Assembly (NCBI RefSeq): GCF_002302635.1
Contig: NZ_CP022387.1
Span: 2,232,001-2,296,000 of the forward strand
Reading direction: 5' to 3'
DNA length: 64,000 nt
Source of the DNA: Capnocytophaga stomatis
Lineage (GTDB): Bacteria > Bacteroidota > Bacteroidia > Flavobacteriales > Flavobacteriaceae
The position numbers and the translations under genes are program-made. The notes below the pieces were generated by a model that saw only the letters and a list, made by a program, of their open reading frames with translations, had not been told where the DNA came from and did not search any database. Positions 1 to 6,566 of the stretch are shown here, piece by piece. How positions within the stretch are numbered: position 1 is the first letter of the stretch; every line of letters begins with the position of its first letter.

Positions 1-207
1 TCGGATTTCAAGTGAATAATTGGCATAAAAACCGTGCGAACCTTTGGCTTCCAATTCACCTAATTTGTCTAAACTCAGTTTCGGCATTCCGTGGCTGTAT
101 CCGGCTTTCACCCTTTGAAAGGTTCTTTTTTGAGCGTTTGCATTGTACCCCATCAAAAGCATAAAAACTACAATGGTAGAAGCTATTTTACTTTTTAATT
201 TATTCAT
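1..207 (-). CDS. Partial exported protein, C-terminus beyond window
   Basis: The minus strand reads open from an ATG at 205-207 to the left edge, giving 69 residues without a stop. It starts with MNKLKSK, a hydrophobic stretch and an AlaXAla-like end (NANAQ), so a Sec signal peptide with a cut near residue 25 is likely. The mature start (KRTFQRVKAGYS) matches no family I know. It lies 10 bases downstream of the next minus-strand gene, so the two are probably co-transcribed. Only the N-terminal part is visible; I assign no function. Confidence 0.6.
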   Translation of the reverse strand, partial: MNKLKSKIASTIVVFMLLMGYNANAQKRTFQRVKAGYSHGMPKLSLDKLGELEAKGSHGFYANYSLEIR

Positions 208-217
208 AATTAAAATT

Positions 218-823
218 TTAAAGTTTGATTTTTTTAATTTCTCCGTCTTTTTTGATTTCTACAAAAGCATTTTCTACGGCAATTCCTGTATAGTTATAAT
301 TGTATTTTTCGTAAATGGGGTCGTAACCTTTGTAATGCCCTAAGCCGTTCCAGTAGTGTGTTCTGCCAATTTCACGATGCCCCACTGCTGTTCCGCCATA
401 CTGAAAACTTGTGGTTTCGATGTAATATTTGCCTGGTTTCATTTTCTCAAAAACAAATTCACCATTGTCGCCCACTTGGGTTTCGATACGATAACTGAAC
501 GCCTCCGCCGAAATTGCCGCTACATATTTGATACTTTCTTTGTATTTATTTCTAAGTTTATAATAGGCTTTAAAATAATCTGTTACAGGAAAAAGCATCA
601 CCACAGTACCCTTCGGAGCGAGGTGTTTCTCCCCTGTAAATTCCTTGATGCCTCGTGCGTGAGCGTATTCTCTGGTAACGGCAACCCCTTTTATGGTACT
701 GTTGCCGTACGCTAATTTGTTTTCTGCATCTTTTGCGTCAAATTTTTCTTTTGGGAAAACCTGCTTTTGTGCCAGAATGTACGAAGGTAAAATACATAAA
801 ATCAGAAAAATATATTTTTTCAT
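218..823 (-). CDS. Exported protein with carboxypeptidase-regulatory-like fold segment
   Basis: 201 residues. An N-terminal signal peptide (MKKYIFLILCILPSYILAQ) ends in a typical flavobacterial A-Q cut site. Residues around 115-140 (DNGEFVFEKMKPGKYYIET) look like the beta-sandwich of carboxypeptidase regulatory-like domains, which occur in surface and periplasmic proteins of Bacteroidota. The C-terminal half is rich in Tyr, Gly and His. No catalytic motif is visible. It probably forms a transcription unit with the next exported gene downstream (ending at the left edge). Function unknown. Confidence 0.65.
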   Translation of the reverse strand: MKKYIFLILCILPSYILAQKQVFPKEKFDAKDAENKLAYGNSTIKGVAVTREYAHARGIKEFTGEKHLAPKGTVVMLFPVTDYFKAYYKLRNKYKESIKYVAAISAEAFSYRIETQVGDNGEFVFEKMKPGKYYIETTSFQYGGTAVGHREIGRTHYWNGLGHYKGYDPIYEKYNYNYTGIAVENAFVEIKKDGEIKKIKL

Positions 824-889
824 TCTGTTTTTGTTTGATTCAAAGAAGAGCAGAATAAAATTAAATTCTGTCCTTTTGCTTTGATAAAA

Positions 890-1396
890 TTAAGATTTCT
901 TCAAAGGAAGATAAAAACTTCCGTCAGTAATTTTTACACTTTTTGAATTCGTATGATTCACTCCTGTAAACTTAAAAGTACCTGTTATACTAGCCTCGGT
1001 AACTCCCGTAACTGTGATTTCCCCTTCCACAGCACCGCACACTTCATCGGCAATGGTAACATTTTTGGCGTATTGAGCCGAATTTTGAGGGTTTTCTGGA
1101 TTCAGATTGTAAGTTCCGAGCCCTTTAAAATCGGTCATACTTGCAGTGACGGTCTCCAAAGGATCATTATTTGCTGGACAGGAAAATGTAATATGCACTA
1201 AATCTTTCTCTTCATTGCCTACGGTTGCCCTATATTTGATGAAATACGCGTTGATAGGTTTGCAAACCACGGCTCTTTCATCTACCCGCATTTTTATAAA
1301 ATAACTCCCGTCGTCCGAGCCTTCACTTTTGGAACAACCTACGAAAACAATTGCCAATAGGACAAAAATCCAAGTATTTTTTAATAAGTGTCTCAT
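890..1396 (-). CDS. Lipoprotein of unknown function
   Basis: 168 residues. The N-terminus has a hydrophobic core ending in a lipobox (VFVGC, Cys21), so it is a lipoprotein. The residues after the Cys (SKSEGSDDG) are charged in the way that favours surface display in Capnocytophaga-type lipoproteins, although the fit to the export signal is loose. The rest is predicted mainly beta (repeated ITVTGVTEASITGTFKF-type strands), resembling small secreted beta-sandwich proteins. A pair of Cys residues (Cys46 region and CGAVEG) might form a disulphide. It sits between exported genes and a divergent-free Crp-like gene. No enzyme motif. Confidence 0.65.
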   Translation of the reverse strand: MRHLLKNTWIFVLLAIVFVGCSKSEGSDDGSYFIKMRVDERAVVCKPINAYFIKYRATVGNEEKDLVHITFSCPANNDPLETVTASMTDFKGLGTYNLNPENPQNSAQYAKNVTIADEVCGAVEGEITVTGVTEASITGTFKFTGVNHTNSKSVKITDGSFYLPLKKS

Positions 1397-1471
1397 TTTT
1401 AGATGATTTTAAGTTAATGAGGCAAAACTATGAAGGTTTTTCTGATTTATCACTTGACATAGGGCAAAAAA

Positions 1472-2041
1472 TCACTTCAATTTCCTAATTCGACTCAAAG
1501 TAGAATCGGTGATGCCTAAGAAACTGGCGATGTATTTCAGAGGTACTTCGTGTAGGGTTTTGGGTTTTTCGTGTATGAGTTTTTGGTAGCGTTGTTCGGC
1601 ACTAAGGGTTTTAAAATCAAGCATTCGGGTTTCGGAGAGAAATAATTCGCGTGTCATCCAGTAGCGTCCCCATTCACGAAAGGAGGGCATTGTATGGTAA
1701 AGTTCTTGCACCGTATCCCAGTGGAAACGCCAGATTTTACAATCGGTAACCGTTTCCAAAAACTCGGGCGAGGGCATTCTCCCAAAAAAGGAAAGTGTTT
1801 CTATGGCTAATTCATTTTCGAAGAAAAGTCGGGTGGTGATTTCCTTGTTGTCCGAATCAAAGGTGTAGGAACGCATTACGCCCTTTTCGATGATATAATT
1901 TTCATTGGAGATTTCGCCTTGTTTTAAGATGATGGTCCCCTTAGGAACTTCCCAATATTGGTGTTTTTCGGCAAGAATTTCCATCTCTTCAGTAGTAAGC
2001 TGCGAAGGCTGATAAAAGCTTGCAAATAAAGAAATGTTCAT
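1472..2041 (-). CDS. Crp/Fnr-family transcription regulator
   Basis: 189 residues with the Bacteroidota short Crp architecture: a cyclic-nucleotide-binding-like beta barrel (about residues 20-130, with PKGTIILKQGE and the ENYIIEKG turn) followed by a C-terminal winged helix (PLKYIASFLGITDSTLSRIR). Such proteins bind promoter DNA; the ligand, if any, is unknown and the phosphate-binding cassette of true CRP is not evident. It is a relative of the Crp-like gene at 27.5 kb, sharing the EWGR and IASxLGIT segments. It is probably transcribed alone. Confidence 0.85.
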   Translation of the reverse strand: MNISLFASFYQPSQLTTEEMEILAEKHQYWEVPKGTIILKQGEISNENYIIEKGVMRSYTFDSDNKEITTRLFFENELAIETLSFFGRMPSPEFLETVTDCKIWRFHWDTVQELYHTMPSFREWGRYWMTRELFLSETRMLDFKTLSAEQRYQKLIHEKPKTLHEVPLKYIASFLGITDSTLSRIRKLK

Positions 2042-2098
2042 TTTTTGTATGCGAATATTGATGAAATATTATAAATCTAAATTTTTTAAGTTGAAATA

Positions 2099-2626
2099 CT
2101 ACAGAAATTTCATCACAACGGAATTCAAATCGTGTGAAAACTGTTCGTATTCTGTTGCTGTGATTGGTCGTTGGGTGGTGAGTACAATAAGCCTATGAGG
2201 CGGATAATCAGCTCGGTAGGCAGGATGACTATGCAAATAGGGATTACTGTAAAAACCACACTTTTTGTAAAATCGCAATCGTGCTTCGGAAATTTCATCA
2301 ATCACAGGGTCAATTTCCAATAGCACAATTTTGGAAGTCGAACTGATAAAATCGTTTAGTAATTGACTGCCATAGCCTTTGCCTCGCAAACTTGTATTTA
2401 TGGCTAAGTGTTCGATATACAAATAGTTATCAAACTCCCAATACGCGATAAATCCTACGAAATTTTCCTCGTCACAATAGCCTATCAGATGATATTTTTC
2501 GCAACTGAAAGCGTATTCTTGCTGAGGTTCTGTTCTTTGTTCAAAAATAGGAAAACTCGTGGTATAAAGTTCTTTAAAAGACGCATAAAAAGGGTGGTTT
2601 GAATGATTTATTTTTATTTTTTCCAT
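2099..2626 (-). CDS. GNAT-family N-acetyltransferase
   Basis: 175 residues when started at the ATG at 2624-2626, 8 bases after the stop of the HxlR gene. A longer reading overlaps that gene and adds an unlikely Arg/Lys/Gln-rich leader. The GNAT core is visible: EHLAINTSLRGKGYGSQLL is motif A with the R-x-x-G-x-G acetyl-CoA loop, and the RFYKKCGF segment is motif B. Substrate unknown. Tight spacing says it is co-transcribed with and probably controlled by the HxlR regulator. Confidence 0.85.
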   Translation of the reverse strand: MEKIKINHSNHPFYASFKELYTTSFPIFEQRTEPQQEYAFSCEKYHLIGYCDEENFVGFIAYWEFDNYLYIEHLAINTSLRGKGYGSQLLNDFISSTSKIVLLEIDPVIDEISEARLRFYKKCGFYSNPYLHSHPAYRADYPPHRLIVLTTQRPITATEYEQFSHDLNSVVMKFL

Positions 2627-2633
2627 ATATGTA

Positions 2634-3023
2634 CTATTTTTCTGTTTCGGAGCGGATGTATGCTGTTTGCGATTCCTCCCTACAAGATTCCACGATTTTT
2701 TCACGGTGTTTTTTGCCCCATTCTTGTAGGGCAGAAAGTACAGGCTTTAGGTCTTTGCCGTAGGGCGTAAGGCTGTATTCTACCGTAACGGGAACGGTGG
2801 GAAACACTTCGCGATGTATTAGTCCATTCATTTCCAAATCTTTCAAAGCGTTGGAAAGAGCTTTGGGTGAAATACCTTTTAGTTCGTTTTCCAATTCTTT
2901 AAACCGCTTGGTATGGTCGCAGAGGCTGTAAATAATAGGAAATTTCCACTTCCCGCCAATAACTTCAATCGCATCTAAAACCGATTGTATTTCCGTGTAT
3001 TTATTTTCGTTGTTTTCTTTCAT
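2634..3023 (-). CDS. HxlR-type winged-helix regulator
   Basis: 129 residues from the ATG at 3021-3023. HxlR family features are clear: GGKWKFPIIYSL at the start of the winged helix, RFKELENELKGISPKALS in the recognition region, and LIHREVFPTVPVTVEYSLT in the wing. HxlR proteins are DNA-binding repressors or activators, often sensing reactive electrophiles through a Cys. Here a Cys lies in the YSLCDHTKR segment just after helix 1, plus one near the C-terminus. A longer reading to 3104 adds a hydrophobic stretch with no family match. It is followed by the GNAT gene in the same unit. Confidence 0.85.
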   Translation of the reverse strand: MKENNENKYTEIQSVLDAIEVIGGKWKFPIIYSLCDHTKRFKELENELKGISPKALSNALKDLEMNGLIHREVFPTVPVTVEYSLTPYGKDLKPVLSALQEWGKKHREKIVESCREESQTAYIRSETEK

Positions 3024-3180
3024 CAAAAGTTTTTTAGATTGCAAAAATAGACAATATTGGCAAATAGAAAAATATTGAATATCTACATTTTTCAAAATAA
3101 ACATCTAGAAATCAATTACTATATAAAATTATATTAACTTGATAATGTTCTATTACTGAAAAATGTATTGCATATAGTCG

Positions 3181-3188
3181 TATCTTTG
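3181..3188 (+). promoter_or_regulatory. Bacteroidota -7 promoter element TATCTTTG
   Basis: TATCTTTG matches the TAnnTTTG consensus exactly and lies 28 bases before the start at 3217, with an AAGGAG ribosome site between. I see no TTG at the usual upstream distance. Confidence 0.55.
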
Positions 3189-3216
3189 TATCAGAAAAAT
3201 AAAAGGAGATTAAACA

Positions 3217-3612
3217 ATGAAAAAAAATGTTGTTTTGATTGTTTCTAAAGAAGAAACTTTCATCAGAGAGTTGGCAAAAGTATATACTTCAGTTGTGTTT
3301 GAATTTGCGAATAATGCCGAACAAGCCATTGAAAAATTGAATCTCTTTGCTGTGGGAGCAATATTGGCAGATGCAACTATTGAAGAACAAGAAATTCTCA
3401 AAATAAAGAAAATCGCAGGAATTTTAGATTCTGAGATTATATTTGAAGAAACAGATTTCAAAAATATGGCAGATTTGGAAAAAGTAGTCATCAATCTTCG
3501 TAATGAATTATTTAGAAGAAGAATGTCGAATTATACTTTTGAAGATAATCCCAATTTGAATAATCCTTTTCTGAACTTGGATAAAACCAATATTTTTAAG
3601 AAAAACGAGTAA
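3217..3612 (+). CDS. Receiver-like protein lacking clear phospho-acceptor
   Basis: 131 residues. The sequence alternates hydrophobic strands and helices as in a response-regulator receiver domain (VVLIVSKEETFIRELAKVY, then FEFANNAEQAIEKL, then VGAILADATIEEQEIL). The acidic pocket and the Asp phospho-acceptor are weak: the strand expected to end in the acceptor reads AILADATIEEQ, and the upstream acidic pair is replaced by SKEE. A C-terminal tail rich in Asn (NPNLNNPFLNLD) follows. It has a strong ribosome site (AAGGAG, 8 bases before ATG), unusual here. Function unknown; a pseudo-receiver acting by protein contact is an inference. Confidence 0.6.
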   Translation: MKKNVVLIVSKEETFIRELAKVYTSVVFEFANNAEQAIEKLNLFAVGAILADATIEEQEILKIKKIAGILDSEIIFEETDFKNMADLEKVVINLRNELFRRRMSNYTFEDNPNLNNPFLNLDKTNIFKKNE

Positions 3613-3659
3613 TGAAAATACTTTTTGCGTTGATATATTATAATGATGACTTTTCCAAT

Positions 3660-3829
3660 ATTCCATTGACATTGGAGACGAAGCGTTAAGAAAATCAATG
3701 AATGGAGCGTAGAAAATATCCACTGTTTGAGCGTTAACGAGTTTGGAGATTTTCAGTGAAATGATTTGATTTTTAGAGAAGTATCCATAGTCTTGAATTT
3801 TTGGTACTTTTGTTTCAAGACAAAAGTAC
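3660..3829 (+). repeat. Dispersed intergenic repeat, copy 1, ending in hairpin
   Basis: About 170 bp, also present at 29771-29940 and 49241-49437, all in the same orientation. Shared blocks are GCGTTAAGAAAATCAA, GGAGCGTAGAAA and TTTGATTTTTAG. It ends in a perfect hairpin: GTACTTTTG, 8-base loop, CAAAAGTAC (3804-3829). The pirin gene starts 88 bases later. Confidence 0.85.
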
Positions 3830-3917
3830 GAATATGAAAATAGATGATGAAATCAATGTTTTATAGCTAATATTTCACATTGTAAAACAATAAATAACAA
3901 ATTAAAAAAAGAACACT

Positions 3918-4781
3918 ATGAACACAAAAACAATAGAAAAAATCGTTCGTCCTGGAACACCGCATTTTGTGGGGGACGGATTTCGCGTGCATAATTTCAT
4001 TCCTGGAACTTCTTCTATGGAGCGTATGGATCCGTTTATTATGATGGATTATAACTCACCTTATGTTTTTCCGCCCAGCGAAATTCCGAAGGGCGTAGAT
4101 GTACACCCGCATAAGGGTTTTGAAACCGTAACCATCGCCTACAAAGGCAAGGTGGAACACGCCGATAGTGCGGGTGGAGGCGGAGTAATCGGAGAAGGCG
4201 ATGTACAATGGATGACCGCCGGAAATGGTATTCTACATAAAGAATTTCACGAAACCGAGTGGAGCAAATCGGGCGGACTTTTCCATATGATGCAGTTGTG
4301 GGTGAATCTTCCGGCAAAGTACAAAACCACTCCGCCTAAGTATCAGGCGATAAAAAATGCGGATATTCCCAAAGTTCCGATAGCCGAGGGCGAAGTAGCA
4401 ATCATTGCTGGGGAATACAACGGCGTGAAAGGTGCGGCTTCTACTTTTAGTCCTATCCATATGTACAATGTGCGTTTGCAAAAAGGAGCAAAAACCACGC
4501 TTTCTTTCCCACAAAATTACACCACAACTTTGGTAACGGTGGAGGGAAGCATCCGCGTAAACGAGAAGGAAGAAATTGCAGCCGACCATTTTGTGTTATT
4601 CAAAAACGATGGTGAAAATTTCACTGTGGAAGCCACTTCTGATGCCTTGCTATTAGTGCTTAGCGGAGAACCGATTGCCGAACCCATTGCGGCTTATGGT
4701 CCGTTTGTGATGAACACCCGAGCCGAACTCGTGCAAGCCTTCCAAGATTTTGAACAAGGCAAGTTTGGAAAGTTGAAGTAA
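3918..4781 (+). CDS. Pirin-family cupin protein
   Basis: 287 residues, the usual pirin length, with two cupin domains. The N-terminal cupin carries HPHKGFETVTIAYKGKVEHADS (His63 and His65 are the expected iron ligands) and the GILHKEFHE segment that supplies the remaining ligands. Pirins are non-haem iron proteins; some are quercetin dioxygenases, others bind regulators or pyruvate dehydrogenase, so the exact role is open. The gene is single, with an intrinsic terminator directly after, and has clearly higher GC than the defence locus that follows. It starts at an ATG after an A-rich leader. Confidence 0.92.
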   Translation: MNTKTIEKIVRPGTPHFVGDGFRVHNFIPGTSSMERMDPFIMMDYNSPYVFPPSEIPKGVDVHPHKGFETVTIAYKGKVEHADSAGGGGVIGEGDVQWMTAGNGILHKEFHETEWSKSGGLFHMMQLWVNLPAKYKTTPPKYQAIKNADIPKVPIAEGEVAIIAGEYNGVKGAASTFSPIHMYNVRLQKGAKTTLSFPQNYTTTLVTVEGSIRVNEKEEIAADHFVLFKNDGENFTVEATSDALLLVLSGEPIAEPIAAYGPFVMNTRAELVQAFQDFEQGKFGKLK

Positions 4782-4800
4782 TTGAAAGAAACTTAACAAA

Positions 4801-4829
4801 AAACTATTCTGAAAAAGGATAGTTTTTTT
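4801..4829 (+). terminator. Intrinsic terminator after the pirin gene
   Basis: Arms AAACTAT (4801-4807) and ATAGTTT (4819-4825) with an internal TC/GG extension, followed by a run of T. Confidence 0.8.
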
Positions 4830-4880
4830 GTTTTTTTAGCAAATTTTACGAAATGAAAGGGTTTTGTTGTGAAAAAATTA

Positions 4881-4888
4881 TATCTTTG
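4881..4888 (+). promoter_or_regulatory. -7 promoter element of the ABC-3C operon
   Basis: TATCTTTG matches TAnnTTTG and is preceded by TTTTGTTG about 14 bases upstream. It gives a leader of about 90 bases before the ATG at 4986; no other gene starts in between. Confidence 0.55.
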
Positions 4889-4985
4889 CGAGAGATATTA
4901 AACACGAGTATAACTGAGATTGAAAGATATGAAAGTTTTTTTAGAGTATCTTTATAGGTAAAACATTGTAATTTTATGATAAAAT

Positions 4986-6110
4986 ATGCGTGAAATTTTA
5001 AATAATGACTCCACTAAAAAGCAATTAGGATTTGAATATCAAAAATTAATTGCTTTAGAATATTGTTTAAATGCAAAAGATGGAGAATATGTGTATATCG
5101 AATGTTTTGGAGATGTTCAATATGGAGGTGATTCCATTGAAGTTAAACATCATTTAGGAGAATCAAATCTTACTAGTAATTCTGTTGACGTTTGGAAAAC
5201 TTTGAAAAATATTGTTGTTGAATACTCTAAATTAAAAGCAAATGATAAGTTTATTTTACATACTACACAAGAAATACCAGAGAATAGTATATTCTATGGC
5301 TGGAATAAACTTGACGGAAAAAATAAATATCGTAAGCTTAAGGCTCATCCCGTCTCAGAAACTTCCAAGCACTTTAAAAATATAATTTTTGATACTAGAG
5401 GGATTTCTAAGGCTAATTTAGTAGATATTTTAGAAAAGTTTACCATTGATAGTAGTAAACCGAAAATTGGCGAAAAATTTGAACAATTGAAGGAACACTC
5501 AGTATTCAAATTAATACCTGATGAATTTAGAAAACCAGCGATTGGTGTACTTATTCAATATCTTGTTTCAAGAGCTATAGATGACTCCAATAAGTGGGAG
5601 ATTAATATTACAGACTTCAATTCGGATTTGCGAGTTAATTTGTCAAAATACACAAAAGATTATTTTCCTTTTCCTACAATCGAAGAACCCAAAAGAGATG
5701 ATACAAATCTAACAAAGGGGTACAAGTTTATTGAAAAATTAAAATCAATATCAATTCGAGAAAACGATTTACATCAAGCTTTTCAAGATTATGCCAGATC
5801 CGAACAGGCTTATCAACAAATTTTAAAAATAAATCCTACTCTGAAAGAGAATGTAATATCCTATGAGTCAGGTATAGAATATGAAATTAAAAATGAAAAA
5901 AGTTCTGCCTTATATGACTTGTCAATTGAATCTTTCAAAGATGATACTTACATAAGAAAATCACGAGAGGTTTATTTCAGTTGTATCAAGAAGCCTCATA
6001 GAGATATTAATGGATTTACAGGAACTGAAATGTATTTTAGAAATGGTAGAATTTATAATATAAATGAAACTACTGATTTTGAATGGCTGTATAAAGAAAC
6101 TGATATATGA
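4986..6110 (+). CDS. ABC-3C effector: N-terminal PD-(D/E)xK-like nuclease plus C-terminal domain
   Basis: 374 residues. The N-terminal ~130 residues resemble the DUF4297/Cap4-type double-strand DNA nuclease: GFEYQ (15-19) as in the family opening, then YIECFGDVQYGGDSIEVKHH, where Asp43/Asp49, Glu52 and Lys54 give a D-(x)n-ExK active-site pattern. The rest (about 170-374), with helices around IGVLIQYLVSRAIDD and QAFQDYARSEQAY, would be the partner-binding C-terminal domain seen in ABC-three-component effectors. That assignment is from context, not a recognised motif. It overlaps the next gene by 4 bases (ATGA). Base composition is much lower in GC than neighbours, a sign of transfer. The likely role is DNA degradation on sensing an invader. 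Confidence 0.72.
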   Translation: MREILNNDSTKKQLGFEYQKLIALEYCLNAKDGEYVYIECFGDVQYGGDSIEVKHHLGESNLTSNSVDVWKTLKNIVVEYSKLKANDKFILHTTQEIPENSIFYGWNKLDGKNKYRKLKAHPVSETSKHFKNIIFDTRGISKANLVDILEKFTIDSSKPKIGEKFEQLKEHSVFKLIPDEFRKPAIGVLIQYLVSRAIDDSNKWEINITDFNSDLRVNLSKYTKDYFPFPTIEEPKRDDTNLTKGYKFIEKLKSISIRENDLHQAFQDYARSEQAYQQILKINPTLKENVISYESGIEYEIKNEKSSALYDLSIESFKDDTYIRKSREVYFSCIKKPHRDINGFTGTEMYFRNGRIYNINETTDFEWLYKETDI

Positions 6111-6562
6111 ACATAAAGCAGATAGAAAATATTCTTTTTAACCCTTTGTTTACTTCTAAGTTATTGTTGATGGCTTTAGCTGGTTCAAAAAGTAATCAGT
6201 TAAAGGTAGAACTTATATATTTTATTCTTCCAATGGTTTATAATGATATAATAAGGAGCAAACTTACAAATAGTAAAAAGACGAGTACATTAAATACTCT
6301 TTTAAATCAAGAAGTTAAAAGAGAACTAATTATAATAGACGATCTTATAATTAATTATAAAATAAAAACGAAAGAGGCTTTGATTACACTATCTAATACC
6401 TACAATGTTGAAATTGCTGATTATTTAGTTTTAAAAGAGAATCAAGAACTAACTTATTCAAAAGAGGAGAATAGTACACTCAGAGATTATTATAAAGCAG
6501 CATTCAACTTAGGTTCTATTTTTTCAAAAGAAGATTATAGAAAAATATTTTTCAATTTATAA
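6107..6562 (+). CDS. ABC-3C middle component-like protein
   Basis: 151 residues. The start, with ILFNPLFTSKLLLMALAG followed by a Leu-rich helix (VELIYFILPMVYNDIIRSKL), looks like the middle components of ABC-three-component systems, whose families share an NPAF/NPLF-type opening and an F-x-x-LP helix. Domain function is unknown; it probably links effector and ATPase. The start overlaps the stop of the nuclease gene (ATGA), and its stop is 4 bases from the ATPase start, so the three proteins are made together. The call depends strongly on the neighbours. Confidence 0.65.
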   Translation: MNIKQIENILFNPLFTSKLLLMALAGSKSNQLKVELIYFILPMVYNDIIRSKLTNSKKTSTLNTLLNQEVKRELIIIDDLIINYKIKTKEALITLSNTYNVEIADYLVLKENQELTYSKEENSTLRDYYKAAFNLGSIFSKEDYRKIFFNL

Positions 6563-6566
6563 AACT

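Noticed and set aside
4039-4589. Long minus frames within the pirin gene
   Set aside because: They are shadows of a high-GC coding gene with clear family identity on the plus strand.
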